DNA of 64,000 nt from contig CAJTVP010000003.1 in NCBI GenBank assembly GCA_910580205.1, positions 62,001 through 126,000 of the forward strand, in the 5' to 3' direction. Each line of letters starts with the position of its first letter. Within the stretch, counting starts at the first letter, position 1. The stretch is from an uncultured Eggerthellaceae bacterium (GTDB lineage: Bacteria > Actinomycetota > Coriobacteriia > Coriobacteriales > Eggerthellaceae). The notes under the pieces were generated by a model, which did no database searches, was not told the DNA's origin, and was given only the letters and a program-made list of their open reading frames with translations. A program made the translations under genes and the position numbers. Below, piece after piece: positions 1 to 9,103 of this stretch.

Positions 1-434
1 CCCTCATCGCGCACGGCCAAGGATTCGCCCACGCAGACGATGGGATCGATCCGCTGGGTGCCATCCGCCACCAGCGCCGCCACCTTGCGGTTCACGTCCT
101 CGTTCGTTTCGCCGAAGTACTGGCGGCGCTCCGAGTGGCCCACGATGCAGTAGGCGCAGCCGATCCCTCGGAGCATGGGGATGGAGATCTCTCCGGTATA
201 CGCGCCCGACGGCTCCCAAAAGACGTTCTGCGCGCCCACGGCCACGCCCAGCTTGTCGAACTCGAAGACGGTGTAGACGGGCTTGAGGTCCGTGAAAGGC
301 GGGAACACGGCCACGTCCACCGCATCAAGCCAATCCGGCTCCATCTCGTTGGAGATCTCTTGAGCCAGCACCACCGCTTCTCCGATGGTGTTGTTCATCT
401 TCCAATTCCCTGCGATCAGAGGTTTGCGAGCCAT
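1..434 (-). CDS. tpiA: Triosephosphate isomerase (3' end cut by window edge)
   Basis: Glycolytic enzyme interconverting dihydroxyacetone phosphate and glyceraldehyde 3-phosphate in the cytosol. 144 codons are visible from the ATG at 434; the family is about 250 residues, so the last ~105 codons, including the catalytic Glu, lie beyond position 1. The start MARKPLIAGNWKMN places the active-site Lys at residue 12, and IVGHSERR places the catalytic His at residue 100. The start lies 3 bp after the pgk stop, so it is almost certainly the distal gene of a gap-pgk-tpiA transcript. Reading frame is intact over the visible part. Confidence 0.96.
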   Translation of the reverse strand, partial: MARKPLIAGNWKMNNTIGEAVVLAQEISNEMEPDWLDAVDVAVFPPFTDLKPVYTVFEFDKLGVAVGAQNVFWEPSGAYTGEISIPMLRGIGCAYCIVGHSERRQYFGETNEDVNRKVAALVADGTQRIDPIVCVGESLAVRDE

Positions 435-437
435 GAG

Positions 438-1640
438 CTACCTTCCTTCCACATCCGTCATGAGAGCAGCCACTCCCGGCAGCTCTTCGCCTTGCACCAG
501 CTCCATGGACGCGCCGCCGCCGGTGGAGATGAACGTCATCTCATCCGCCAGGCCGAACTGGTTCACCGCCGCCACCGAATCTCCGCCGCCGATGATGGTG
601 TCGGCCTCCGCGTTCGCCGCGATGGCTTCGGCCACCTTGCGCGTGCCATGGGAGAACGGCTCCATCTCAAAGACGCCCATGGGCCCGTTCCAGAACACGC
701 ATGCTGCCTTCTTGATGGCATCCGCGTAGATGTCCGCCGTCTCAGGGCCGATGTCCAGCCCCATGAGGTCCTCTGGGATCTCATCCACGGAGACGAAGAA
801 CGCCTCCGCGTCCTCTTCCATGGCCTTCGCCGCCACCACGTCCACGGGCAGATGCAGCTTGACGCCGTTGGCCTTCGCCTTCTCCATCATGGCGCGGGCC
901 CGATCGGTCCAATCCGGCTCCACCAGAGAGGCGCCTGTGGCCTTGCCCTCGGCCATGAGGAACGTGAAGCACATGGCTCCGCCGATGATGAGGCCGTCCA
1001 CCTTGTCCAGAAGCGCGTCGATCACCTTGATCTTGTCGGAGACCTTGCTGCCGCCTAGAACGGCGATGAAGGGCCGCTTCGGATCGTCCAACATCCCCGT
1101 GAGCGTGCCCACCTCTTTCTGCATGAGGTAGCCCGCATAAGCAGGGAGCAGATCCGCCACGCCCTTGGTGGAGGCGTGGGCGCGATGCGCCGTCCCGAAG
1201 GCGTCGTTCACGTAGACATCCGCCAGAGAAGCCAGCTCCCGGGCGAAATCCGGGTCGTTCTTCTTCTCGCGTCCGTCGAACCGCACGTTCTCCAGAAGCG
1301 CCACCTGGCCGTCTCCGAGAGCAGAGGCCACCTGCGCCGCGCTCGGACCGGTGACGTCTTCAGCCAGCACGACTTCCTGGCCCAGAAGCTCCGAGAGCCG
1401 CGCTGCGGCGGGAGCGTTGCTGAACTCCGCTTCAAAGCCGTTGCCGGATGGACGGCCTTTGTGGCTCATCAATATCATGCGGCCGCCATCGGCGATGAGC
1501 TTTTGGATGGTGGGAAGCGCCCGCTGGATGCGCGTGTCATCCGTGACGACGCCGTCTTTGGTGGGCACGTTGAAATCCACGCGAACGAGCACCTTCTTGC
1601 CGCGAGCGTCAAGATCGTCGATGGATCGGATGTCTGCCAT
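438..1640 (-). CDS. pgk: Phosphoglycerate kinase
   Basis: Transfers phosphate from 1,3-bisphosphoglycerate to ADP in glycolysis. 400 aa, normal family length. VDFNVP at residues 21-26 belongs to the N-terminal substrate domain, and the glycine-rich GGGDSVAAV segment in the C-terminal half belongs to the nucleotide domain. The ATG at 1640 is preceded by AAAGGAGATCCC, a strong Shine-Dalgarno. It sits between gap (upstream, 156 bp spacer with a long inverted repeat) and tpiA (3 bp downstream). Nothing is missing or unusual in the protein. Confidence 0.97.
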   Translation of the reverse strand: MADIRSIDDLDARGKKVLVRVDFNVPTKDGVVTDDTRIQRALPTIQKLIADGGRMILMSHKGRPSGNGFEAEFSNAPAAARLSELLGQEVVLAEDVTGPSAAQVASALGDGQVALLENVRFDGREKKNDPDFARELASLADVYVNDAFGTAHRAHASTKGVADLLPAYAGYLMQKEVGTLTGMLDDPKRPFIAVLGGSKVSDKIKVIDALLDKVDGLIIGGAMCFTFLMAEGKATGASLVEPDWTDRARAMMEKAKANGVKLHLPVDVVAAKAMEEDAEAFFVSVDEIPEDLMGLDIGPETADIYADAIKKAACVFWNGPMGVFEMEPFSHGTRKVAEAIAANAEADTIIGGGDSVAAVNQFGLADEMTFISTGGGASMELVQGEELPGVAALMTDVEGR

Positions 1641-1687
1641 GGGATCTCCTTTCGTTGGATCGAGCGAACCGTCTGGAAACGCAGCGA

Positions 1688-1788
1688 GGCCGCCTCTGGT
1701 GGGCCAGATCAGCGCGAAAGCCGCAGGGAGTTGGCTTCGTCCAACGACCGGAGGCGTGGAGGGCTGAGATGGTGTGCCAGAGGCGGCC
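1688..1788. repeat. Long-range inverted repeat in the gap-pgk spacer
   Basis: A perfect 12-bp inverted repeat, GGCCGCCTCTGG at 1688-1699 and CCAGAGGCGGCC at 1777-1788, encloses about 77 bp. Inside it a smaller hairpin has arms at 1730-1734 and 1741-1745. In the minus-strand transcript this would fold between the gap stop and the pgk start. No T-run follows either arm, so it does not look like an intrinsic terminator; an mRNA-stability or processing element is an inference. Confidence 0.6.
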
Positions 1789-1796
1789 GCAGCCGT

Positions 1797-2798
1797 TTAC
1801 AGCATGATCTTGGCCAGATCCTTGACTCGGTTGGAGTAGCCCCACTCGTTGTCATACCAAGAGATGCACTTCACGAAGTTGCCTTCGCCGCCGAGCACCA
1901 TGGTGAGGCCGGAATCGAAAACGGAGGAATGCGGATCGCCCACGATGTCGATGGACACCAGCGGGTCGTCCGTGTACTCCAGGATGCCCTTCATGGGGCC
2001 TTCAGCCGCCGCCTTCATGGCCGCGTTGATCTCTTCCACCGTGGCTTCCTTCTCAAGCTCCACCGTGAGGTCCACCATGGAGCCATCCGGCGTGGGCACG
2101 CGGGTGGCGAAGCCGTCCAGCTTGCCCTTGAGCTCAGGGAGCACCAGCGCCACGGCGCGAGCGGCACCGGTGGTGGTGGGGATCATGGACATGGCCGCGG
2201 CGCGAGCGCGGCGCAGGTCCTTGTGGGGAAGGTCCAGGATCTTCTGGTCGTTGGTGTAGGCGTGGATTGTGTTCATGAAGCCGCGCTTGATGCCGAAGTT
2301 GTCCAGCAGCACCTTGGCGAAGGGCGCCAGGCAGTTGGTGGTGCAAGAGGCGTTGGACACGATGTTGTCCGTTTCCTTGTTGTAAGTGTCATCGTTCACG
2401 CCCATGACGATGGTGTTGTCCACGTTCTTGCCCGGAGCGGAGATGATGACCTTCTTGGCGCCGGCCTCAAGGTGGGCCTTGGCCTTCTCGCCATCCGTGA
2501 AGAAGCCCGTGGACTCCACGACGATGTCGATGTTCAGATCCTTCCAGGGAAGGTCCTTCGGGTCGCGCTCAGAGAGCACGACGACCTTGTGGCCGTCCAC
2601 GATCATGCCATCTTCCACCACTTCGATGACGTCGAAGGCGCGGCGATGGATGGAATCGTATTTCAGGAGGTGCGCCATGGTCGGGATGTCGCCCAGGTCG
2701 TTCACCGCCACCACTTCCAGATCAGGGTCGTTCGCCATCGCGCGATACACCAAACGCCCGATCCTGCCGAATCCATTGATCGCGATCCTGGTTGCCAT
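1797..2798 (-). CDS. gap: Type I glyceraldehyde-3-phosphate dehydrogenase
   Basis: Oxidative phosphorylation of glyceraldehyde 3-phosphate in glycolysis. 333 aa from the ATG at 2798, chosen because AAAGGAGTC lies just upstream and [15 protein letters not shown] begins the Rossmann fold; the frame stays open 43 codons further upstream, but that part is not conserved in the family. The catalytic Cys is residue 152 in ASCTTNC. Asp34 in AVNDLGD is the residue expected of an NAD-preferring enzyme. It lies downstream of whiA with a 150-bp spacer containing a hairpin, and upstream of pgk. Confidence 0.97.
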   Translation of the reverse strand: MATRIAINGFGRIGRLVYRAMANDPDLEVVAVNDLGDIPTMAHLLKYDSIHRRAFDVIEVVEDGMIVDGHKVVVLSERDPKDLPWKDLNIDIVVESTGFFTDGEKAKAHLEAGAKKVIISAPGKNVDNTIVMGVNDDTYNKETDNIVSNASCTTNCLAPFAKVLLDNFGIKRGFMNTIHAYTNDQKILDLPHKDLRRARAAAMSMIPTTTGAARAVALVLPELKGKLDGFATRVPTPDGSMVDLTVELEKEATVEEINAAMKAAAEGPMKGILEYTDDPLVSIDIVGDPHSSVFDSGLTMVLGGEGNFVKCISWYDNEWGYSNRVKDLAKIML

Positions 2799-2896
2799 GT
2801 GAGACTCCTTTGCATTGAGGTTTTCAAAAGCGCTGACGCGCCGTCTGTCAGGATACCATGGGCGCCAGCGTTGAAAAAGGATGCGCGCGGGCTTTT

Positions 2897-2923
2897 GCCA
2901 AGGGGTTGAAAAACCGCCTTGGC
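2897..2923. other. Hairpin in the whiA-gap spacer
   Basis: Arms GCCAAGG (2897-2903) and CCTTGGC (2917-2923) continue inward as GGTT/AACC around a 4-nt loop, with one bulged base. The result is an 11-bp imperfect stem between whiA and gap. In the minus-strand transcript the hairpin is followed by AAAAGCCC rather than U residues, so it is a weak terminator candidate. It may instead separate expression of whiA from the glycolytic genes. Confidence 0.5.
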
Positions 2924-2948
2924 CCATCAGGCTGAGTTGCAGCGCACC

Positions 2949-3869
2949 TTATTCCAGCATCTGCTCCAAGCGGCGCAGGCGATGGTTCATGGCGGACTTG
3001 GAGAGCGGCGGGTCGTGACGCTCCCCCAGCTCCTTGAGGGAGGCTTCCGGATAAGTGACGCGCAGCCGGATGAACTCCTGGAGCGCGGGCGGCAGCGTGG
3101 AGGCTTCATGCTCCCGGAGCACCTCGCGGATCATGAACAGCTGCCGCACGGCGGCATCCGTGGCTTTGTGCTGGTTCGCTATCTCTGCGTTGATCTGCCG
3201 GTTCACGTCGTTGCGCACCGATTTCACGACCCGGATCTCCTCCAACATGAGCGCCGCGCGATGGGCCCCGGCGAAGGCCAGGAACTCCAGGATGGCGTTG
3301 CCGCTCTTGAGATAGATCATATGCGAGCTGCGCCGCGCCATCCGCTTCGCGCCGATGCCCGCTTCGTTCAGGATGGCGACCGCGTCATCGGCGAAGCGCT
3401 CGTTCTCCACGATCATCTCGAAATGGAAATCGCTCTTCGGATCCGAGATGAAACCGCTGCCCAAAAAGACGCCGCGCAGATAGGCCGCCTGGCAGCAGCG
3501 CTTCGAGATCAAACGCTGGTCTATGCCCATGACGAGCCCGCCCTCTTCGGCCACGATCCCCATATCCACGAGCGCATCCGCCAGATTCGGCTGGGTCGGG
3601 ATCTCTATGAGGTAGTTCGGGGTCTTGTGAAGCACGCTCCGCCGTATGGTGAGCTCCGTTCTGAGCTGGTAGATGGAGTGGAGCAGCCGGATCACCAACC
3701 GCGCCACGCTGGCGGAGTCCGTGGCGATCTCCACCCGGTAGCTTTGCGGCCCGCTCAGAAAGAGCGTGCCCTCCACGCGCACGAGCGCGGCCAAGGTCGC
3801 GCGATCGCAATGGGAGCAGAGCGGCTCCACATGGGTGAGCTCCTCTTTGACGTCAGACGTGAACGACAT
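2949..3869 (-). CDS. whiA: DNA-binding protein WhiA
   Basis: WhiA family: a degenerate LAGLIDADG homing-endonuclease-like domain fused to a C-terminal helix-turn-helix, regulating cell division and sporulation genes in Actinobacteria and acting on division in Firmicutes. 306 aa, normal length. Typical features visible: N-terminal MSFTSDVKEEL, the LRGVFLGSGFISDP stretch near mid-protein, and the C-terminal HTH around SLKELGERHDPPLSKSAMNHRL. It lies 8 bp after yvcK, in the conserved rapZ-yvcK-whiA order. Target genes cannot be told from the sequence. Confidence 0.95.
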   Translation of the reverse strand: MSFTSDVKEELTHVEPLCSHCDRATLAALVRVEGTLFLSGPQSYRVEIATDSASVARLVIRLLHSIYQLRTELTIRRSVLHKTPNYLIEIPTQPNLADALVDMGIVAEEGGLVMGIDQRLISKRCCQAAYLRGVFLGSGFISDPKSDFHFEMIVENERFADDAVAILNEAGIGAKRMARRSSHMIYLKSGNAILEFLAFAGAHRAALMLEEIRVVKSVRNDVNRQINAEIANQHKATDAAVRQLFMIREVLREHEASTLPPALQEFIRLRVTYPEASLKELGERHDPPLSKSAMNHRLRRLEQMLE

Positions 3870-3877
3870 GGCGCGCC

Positions 3878-5023
3878 TCAGAAATCCCGGCGAGCATGCA
3901 TGAGGTTGATGACCTGCAGAAGCGCGTCACGCAGCGCTTGAGGGTTGTGCCAGGATGGGTGCTGCCGGTCCACCAGGTTCCGCGCGATCACGACCGGCCC
4001 TTCCGCCTGGATGGCGAGCACATCCTGATAGGTGATGGGCACCGGGCGCACGCCTTCGGAGAGACGGAGATCATCCAGGTCAGAAGTGGACGCATGCTCC
4101 GGCTCATCCCCCGCCACCGCGATGAAGCTGCCCGTGGCTGGGCTTTCCGCGCGCAACGGCACCGGCGTGTGCACCAGCATGTAATCCACCAGGCCGTACA
4201 TCCCATGGTCGAAGAGCGCCGCCAGATGCTCCCGGGCTGAAAGCCCCCAGGTCTCCCCTTGCATGTCAGCCAACGAGCAGACGAACAGCACCGACCCGCG
4301 GCTGCGCTGGATGGCGTCCACGATCCCCGGCACGAGCAGGTTCGGGATGATGGAGGTGAACAGGGACCCTGGCCCCAGAACGATCAGATCCGCCTGCTCG
4401 ATGGCCTTGATAGCCGGCCGGTACGGGCGGATGGGGCCCGCCTCGCTCACCAAAGACACGGATTCCAAGGCCGTTTTCGAGTGGCACGCCACCGCTTGCC
4501 CGTCCAGCGTGCGCCCGTCGCGCGTGCGCGCTGTGAGCGTCACGTGGTCCAGCGTGGAGGGATAGACGTGCCCCTGGGCGTTCACCAAACGCTCGCAGAT
4601 GCGGATGGCTTCCGGAAAGGACCCGGAGGCGTCTTCCAAAGCGGCGAGGAGGAGGTTCCCCAACGCATGATCATCCGCCACGGCGAAACGGTATTTGAAA
4701 GCGCGGACCAGAGGATCGGTGGGGTCATCGGCGAAGGCGGCGATGCACTTGCGGATGTCTCCCGGCGGCGTCACGTCCGCCTTGTCCCGCAGGATGCCGG
4801 TGGAGCCGCCATCGTCAGCCATGGCCACCACCGCAGAGGTGGATATCCCCAAGGACAAGAGCGTGCGGATGGACACGGGAGCGCCCGTGCCGCCCCCGAT
4901 CACCACGGCATCGATCTGCCCGTCAGCCTCCTGGGGCACCTCGAACGCCTTGATGGTGGCATCGAGCGCTTGGAATGCGCCCGTAGCCGATGGATCCATA
5001 TGGAATGGCTTGGAGTCCGCCAT
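3878..5023 (-). CDS. yvcK: YvcK/GlmR family protein (CofD-like, gluconeogenesis factor)
   Basis: Family of UDP-sugar-binding proteins with a CofD-like Rossmann fold, needed for cell-wall homeostasis and growth on gluconeogenic carbon in Firmicutes. 381 aa. VVIGGGTGAPVSIRTL near residue 45 is the nucleotide-binding loop, followed by MADDGGSTGILR, the family signature. The first ~35 residues are an extension over the core; an alternative start exists at Met9 (4999). It lies 8 bp downstream of rapZ and 8 bp upstream of whiA, the usual three-gene unit. Confidence 0.93.
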   Translation of the reverse strand: MADSKPFHMDPSATGAFQALDATIKAFEVPQEADGQIDAVVIGGGTGAPVSIRTLLSLGISTSAVVAMADDGGSTGILRDKADVTPPGDIRKCIAAFADDPTDPLVRAFKYRFAVADDHALGNLLLAALEDASGSFPEAIRICERLVNAQGHVYPSTLDHVTLTARTRDGRTLDGQAVACHSKTALESVSLVSEAGPIRPYRPAIKAIEQADLIVLGPGSLFTSIIPNLLVPGIVDAIQRSRGSVLFVCSLADMQGETWGLSAREHLAALFDHGMYGLVDYMLVHTPVPLRAESPATGSFIAVAGDEPEHASTSDLDDLRLSEGVRPVPITYQDVLAIQAEGPVVIARNLVDRQHPSWHNPQALRDALLQVINLMHARRDF

Positions 5024-5031
5024 GGAAGCGC

Positions 5032-5991
5032 CTACATCCCGCGCGCGCCCACGTCGGCGGATTCGCTGTCCAGCTCGCGCTCATCCCGCCCGCGCTCCGC
5101 CTTGCCCAGATCCCGGTGGGCCACCGACACGCGATAGCCCTTCGACTTCAAGTAATCCCCCGTGGATTCCGCCAACGCCACGGAGCGGTGCTGGCCGCCC
5201 GTGCACCCCACGCCGATGGCCAGCTGTTGCTTGCCTTCGGAGACGTATCCCGGCATGACCACATCCAGAAGCGCGTGCCAGCGCTTCTTGAACTCGATGG
5301 TCTCATCGCGCAGCATCACGTAATCCCGCACCGGCGCATCAAGCCCGGTCAGGGGGCGAAGATCAGGGTCGTAATAAGGGTTGGGCAGGAAGCGCACATC
5401 CATCACCAGATCCGCGTCGATGGGCGCGCCATGCTTGAATCCGAACGAGTACACCGTGACCGAGAGCCCCTTGCGCTCGTTGCCTTGAGAGAACGCCGCG
5501 CGAAGAGTGGAGCGCAGGCGCTGAGGCAGCATCTCAGTGGTGTCTATGACCACGTCCGCCCGCTCGCGCACCTCCGCGAGCAGCGTGCGCTCCCGCTGGA
5601 TGCCCTGGGCGATGGTGGTGCCATCCGTGCAGAGCGGGTGGCGGCGACGGCTGGATTTGTACCGCGAGACGAGCTTGTCATCACCCGCATCCAGAAAGAC
5701 CATCTTGAAGTCCACGCCCGCCGCTTCGAGCTCTTCCAGGACCTCCACCAAAGAGCCGAAATACTGGCCGTTGCGCGCGTCGCACACGACCGCCAGCTTC
5801 CCGCAAGCCCCATCGCCGTCAGAGGCGCCATTGAGCTTCACCATGTTGCTGATGAGGGACGCCGGCAGATTGTCCACGCAGAAATACCCCAGATCCTCGA
5901 AGACGTGCATGGCCTCCGTGCGTCCCGCTCCGCTCATGCCCGTCACGATCACGAGCTCGGGCATCTGGGCCTGTTCGGCAGCATCCGTCAT
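5032..5991 (-). CDS. rapZ: RapZ/YvcJ P-loop nucleotide-binding protein
   Basis: RapZ family; in E. coli it is an RNase adaptor sensing glucosamine 6-phosphate, and in other phyla a nucleotide-hydrolysing protein of uncertain role. 319 aa. The Walker A-like loop reads VTGMSGAGRTEA, with Arg where Lys is canonical; Arg here is common in actinobacterial members, so it is not a defect. YFCVDNLP follows, and the conserved C-terminal GCTGGQHRSVA is present. Its ATG overlaps the uvrC stop by 4 bp (ATGA), indicating translational coupling. Confidence 0.93.
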   Translation of the reverse strand: MTDAAEQAQMPELVIVTGMSGAGRTEAMHVFEDLGYFCVDNLPASLISNMVKLNGASDGDGACGKLAVVCDARNGQYFGSLVEVLEELEAAGVDFKMVFLDAGDDKLVSRYKSSRRRHPLCTDGTTIAQGIQRERTLLAEVRERADVVIDTTEMLPQRLRSTLRAAFSQGNERKGLSVTVYSFGFKHGAPIDADLVMDVRFLPNPYYDPDLRPLTGLDAPVRDYVMLRDETIEFKKRWHALLDVVMPGYVSEGKQQLAIGVGCTGGQHRSVALAESTGDYLKSKGYRVSVAHRDLGKAERGRDERELDSESADVGARGM

Positions 5992-8018
5992 GAGCCGCTC
6001 CCCTCTTCGTTTCTCTTCTCCTCATTATACTGTGCGATCACCGCGAACAGATCCCGTGCCACCTCCGCGGGCACCACGCGCGCCTCCAGGATGTCCTCAA
6101 GGCTGGCCTGGCGGAGCGCGCGCATGGATTTGAAATGGCGCATGAGCGCTTTCTTGCGCACAGGGCCCAGCCCCGGCACCTCATCCAAGATGGATGCCGA
6201 CATGCCCTTGCCACGCAGCTCCCGGTGGAACGTGATGGCGAACCGATGGGCTTCGTCGCGCACCTGCTTCACCAGATAGAGCGAGGCGGATCCGCCCGGC
6301 AGCACGACCGGGCCTTCGTCTTGCCAAGGGACGAACAGCTCCTCATCCCGCTTCGCCAGGCCCACCACGGGGATGTCGTCCACCCCCAGATCATCCAGCT
6401 GGCGCAGCGCAGCCGTGAGCTGCGGCTTGCCACCGTCCAAGATGATGAGGTCCGGCTTGCTGCCGAAGCGCTCATCCTCCATGCGCTCCTTGGCGTAGCG
6501 GCGCGCCATGACCTCCTGCATGCTGAGGAAATCGTTCGCCTCATCCAGCTGCGCGCGGATCTTGAAGCGGCGATACTGGTTCTTGTCCGGCTTGCCGCCG
6601 GTGAACACCACCATGGATGCCACGGTGTAGGCGCCATGGAGCGTGGAGATGTCGAAGCATTCGATGCGCATGGGCGGCCGCTCCAGCGCAAGGGCGCTCT
6701 CCAGCTGCGCCAGCGCTTCGTTGATCCGCTTGTCGTCGTAATTCGTGCGCACCTTGTAGCGCATGAGCGTATGGCTTGCGTTGCGCTCGGCCAGCTCCAC
6801 CAGCTCCGAGCGCTCGCCGCGCTTCGGCTCCACGAGGCGCACCTTCGCCCCGTGAAGGCTCGCCAGCTTGTCCGTGAGCCACGCCTCCATGGCCTCCGCA
6901 TCCCCCGGCAGCGCGCGCAGGATGACCTCATGCGGGATGGAGGTGGTGGCGTCGTAGTAGCGCATGAGAAAGTTGCGGAGCAGGTCCTCGTCAGGCACGT
7001 CTGATCCCTTGTTCAAGACGAACTCGTTGGAGTTCAGGATGCGGCCTTCGCGGATCTGGAAGACGTGCACGCCCGCCACCGTCTCCTCCCGGAAGATGCC
7101 GATCACATCCGCGTCCAAGTTCTTGGACGACACGGCGTGCTGGCGGCTGTTCTGCGACTGGATGGTCTCTATGCGTGCTTTCATCCGGGAGGCCCGCTCG
7201 AAATCCAAGGAAGCGGCAGCGGAGGCCATCTCCTCTTCCAGCTCCTCCAAGAACTCTTCGCGGTTGCCCGCCAAGAAGCGCTCGATGCGCGTCACGTTCC
7301 CTGCGTACTCCTCCCGCGTGATGGCGCCAGCGCAGGCGCCGGGCCCCAAGCCCACCGTGGCGTCGAAGCAGGCAGTGCACCCCTCCATGGCTGCGCTGGG
7401 ATCGGGCAGCGGCTCTCCATCCGATCCCACGCCTCCCTTCGCCGTGTAACCCTGCCGCTCAAGGGTGCGCTCCATGGCGCGCCACTGGGCGCAAGACGCA
7501 GCGCAGAGCGGCACCACGCGCCGAGCGATGTCGATCAGCTTCCGCGCCGCCCGCGCGTCCGTGAAAGGGCCGAAGTAGCGCGAGTCCCGCTTGTGCTTCT
7601 CGCGGGTGTACTTGATGGCGGGAAAGACGCTGCCTTTGGTGATGCAGATGAACGGGTAGCTCTTGTCGTCTTTGAAGTCCGCGTTGTAGAACGGCGAATG
7701 CTGGTTGATGAGGTTCTTCTCCAGCACGAGCGACTCATGCTCATTCTCCACCACGATGTACTCGAAGGAATGGATGCGCTCCACGAGCAGCGGGATCTTC
7801 GCGCGGCTGTCCTGAAAGTTCACGTATTGGCGCATCCGCGCGCGCAGCTGCTTGGCCTTGCCCACGTAGATGACCTCGCCCGACTCATCCTTCCAAAGGT
7901 ACACGCCGGGTTCCGTGGGCACGTTGGCCAGCTCCCGCTTGATGCGAGCCAGCTTCTGCTCTTGCGTTTCCTTGCCGCCAGCTATGGTGACGCTCCTCCC
8001 GCTCCGTTTTCCGTCCAT
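5988..8018 (-). CDS. uvrC: Excinuclease ABC subunit C
   Basis: UvrC makes the dual incision in nucleotide excision repair with UvrB. GIY-YIG domain near the N-terminus (PGVYLWKDESGEVIYVGKA), then the UvrB-binding segment, RNase H-like domain (CFDISTLHGAYTVASMVVF) and a C-terminal helix-hairpin-helix (LDEVPGLGPVRKKALMRHF). About 676 aa from the ATG at 8018. The start is uncertain: a TACAAT box ends 3 bp before this ATG, and a GGGAGGAG lies inside the gene 8 bp before an in-frame ATA at 7985. An ATG at 8069 is a third option. The stop overlaps rapZ. Confidence 0.92.
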   Translation of the reverse strand: MDGKRSGRSVTIAGGKETQEQKLARIKRELANVPTEPGVYLWKDESGEVIYVGKAKQLRARMRQYVNFQDSRAKIPLLVERIHSFEYIVVENEHESLVLEKNLINQHSPFYNADFKDDKSYPFICITKGSVFPAIKYTREKHKRDSRYFGPFTDARAARKLIDIARRVVPLCAASCAQWRAMERTLERQGYTAKGGVGSDGEPLPDPSAAMEGCTACFDATVGLGPGACAGAITREEYAGNVTRIERFLAGNREEFLEELEEEMASAAASLDFERASRMKARIETIQSQNSRQHAVSSKNLDADVIGIFREETVAGVHVFQIREGRILNSNEFVLNKGSDVPDEDLLRNFLMRYYDATTSIPHEVILRALPGDAEAMEAWLTDKLASLHGAKVRLVEPKRGERSELVELAERNASHTLMRYKVRTNYDDKRINEALAQLESALALERPPMRIECFDISTLHGAYTVASMVVFTGGKPDKNQYRRFKIRAQLDEANDFLSMQEVMARRYAKERMEDERFGSKPDLIILDGGKPQLTAALRQLDDLGVDDIPVVGLAKRDEELFVPWQDEGPVVLPGGSASLYLVKQVRDEAHRFAITFHRELRGKGMSASILDEVPGLGPVRKKALMRHFKSMRALRQASLEDILEARVVPAEVARDLFAVIAQYNEEKRNEEGSGS

Positions 8019-8094
8019 CCATTGTAGGACGAGACGCGGCCGACGGGGAGGCCGACGCGCATTCACCATGGCGACACCATCAAAGGGCGCGCGA

Positions 8095-9021
8095 TCAAAG
8101 GCTGAGGAACGTCCTCCATGCTTCAAGCTCGCGCTCTGACTGCTCTTGGCCGTCTCGCAAAGACGCATCAAGCGCTTCGACATCCGTGGTGCGGTTGTTG
8201 ACCCGCATCACATCCGGATAGTAGACATAGGCCGCCCCCGCCCGCTCAAGCCCTTCGATCTTGTCGCAAAGCGCGTTGTACGCGCCGGGTCTGCGCTCCA
8301 TCTGCTGCCACACCACCGGGGCGTCCTTGAACGCGCGCTTGCTGGCGCTCAAAAGCAACGGGTTCACCGGCTTTTTCCGATACCCCTTCGGCTGGGTGCG
8401 CACGATGAAGAACTTGGAGAAGCCGTCTTCCAGCGCGGGCATGAGGCTGATCCCCCAGTTGTCCGACAGGCCGCCGTCAAGATAGGCGCGACCGTCCACG
8501 ACGCACGGCTCCATGAAGCCGGGAAGAGAGGAGGACGCGCGCACTTTCCGCATCAGATCCAAAGAGTCCGAGATATCCTCTTTCGTCCAGATCACGCTCT
8601 CCCCGCGCCCGATGTCGAACGCTTCGATGTGGATCTGAGCGGGGTTCTTCCTGAACATCTCGAAATCGAACTCCATGACATCCCCCGTGCCCTCATAACG
8701 AGGCACGCATCCCTCATAGATCCAGGGCCCATCGAAGAAATAGCCTCCTTGGAGCACGCGCCGCCAGCCGATGTGCTCTGGATTCGCCACGTATCCGGTG
8801 AATGATTCCCGGGTGCGCGGGATGTCGCGCGAAAGGTAGTTCGCCGCGTTGCTGGACCCGGCGGAGACGCCGTAGACATGGGCGAAGTTGATGTTCTCTT
8901 CGATGAGCTTGGCCACGACCGCGCTCGTATGGCTCGCGCGCGTGCCGCCCCCTTCGAAGATGAGGGCGACATCCTCCACGTTGATCTGCGGGATGTCGGC
9001 GTCTGTTCTTCCGTATTTCAT
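8095..9021 (-). CDS. Patatin-like phospholipase family protein
   Basis: Patatin-fold serine acyl hydrolase. 308 aa from the ATG at 9021. The oxyanion Gly-rich loop FEGGGTRASHTSA, nucleophile elbow GVSAGSS (GxSxG) and the catalytic-dyad Asp in YLDGGLSDNW are all present, so it should be active. Its arrangement resembles bacterial YjjU-type patatins of unknown substrate. No signal peptide is seen from this start, which suggests a cytoplasmic location. The start was chosen because it directly precedes the conserved N-terminal region and clears the divergent helicase gene; no good Shine-Dalgarno lies in front of it. Confidence 0.85.
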   Translation of the reverse strand: MKYGRTDADIPQINVEDVALIFEGGGTRASHTSAVVAKLIEENINFAHVYGVSAGSSNAANYLSRDIPRTRESFTGYVANPEHIGWRRVLQGGYFFDGPWIYEGCVPRYEGTGDVMEFDFEMFRKNPAQIHIEAFDIGRGESVIWTKEDISDSLDLMRKVRASSSLPGFMEPCVVDGRAYLDGGLSDNWGISLMPALEDGFSKFFIVRTQPKGYRKKPVNPLLLSASKRAFKDAPVVWQQMERRPGAYNALCDKIEGLERAGAAYVYYPDVMRVNNRTTDVEALDASLRDGQEQSERELEAWRTFLSL

Positions 9022-9087
9022 GGAGGCAGAGTGTATCACTCCCCGGACGCGTGGGCGCGCCGCTGCGCGGTTTCCGTATAGCTCCCG

Positions 9088-9093
9088 TATAAT
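9088..9093 (+). promoter_or_regulatory. -10 box (TATAAT) of a leaderless helicase transcript
   Basis: A consensus TATAAT ends 10 bp before the helicase ATG at 9104. Transcription starting about 7 bp downstream would give a 5' leader of only a few nucleotides and no Shine-Dalgarno. No convincing -35 lies 16-18 bp upstream. Leaderless mRNAs are common in Actinobacteria. Confidence 0.6.
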
Positions 9094-9103
9094 AGGATGC
9101 TCA

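Noticed and set aside
1176..2909. Long open frame on the plus strand opposite gap and pgk
   Set aside because: It is antisense to two clear glycolytic genes, has His/Arg/Val-rich low-complexity translation and no ribosome site. High-GC sequence leaves such frames open.
5032..5991. Defective Walker A in RapZ (Arg instead of Lys)
   Set aside because: Arg at this position is common in actinobacterial RapZ homologues, so it is not evidence of inactivation.
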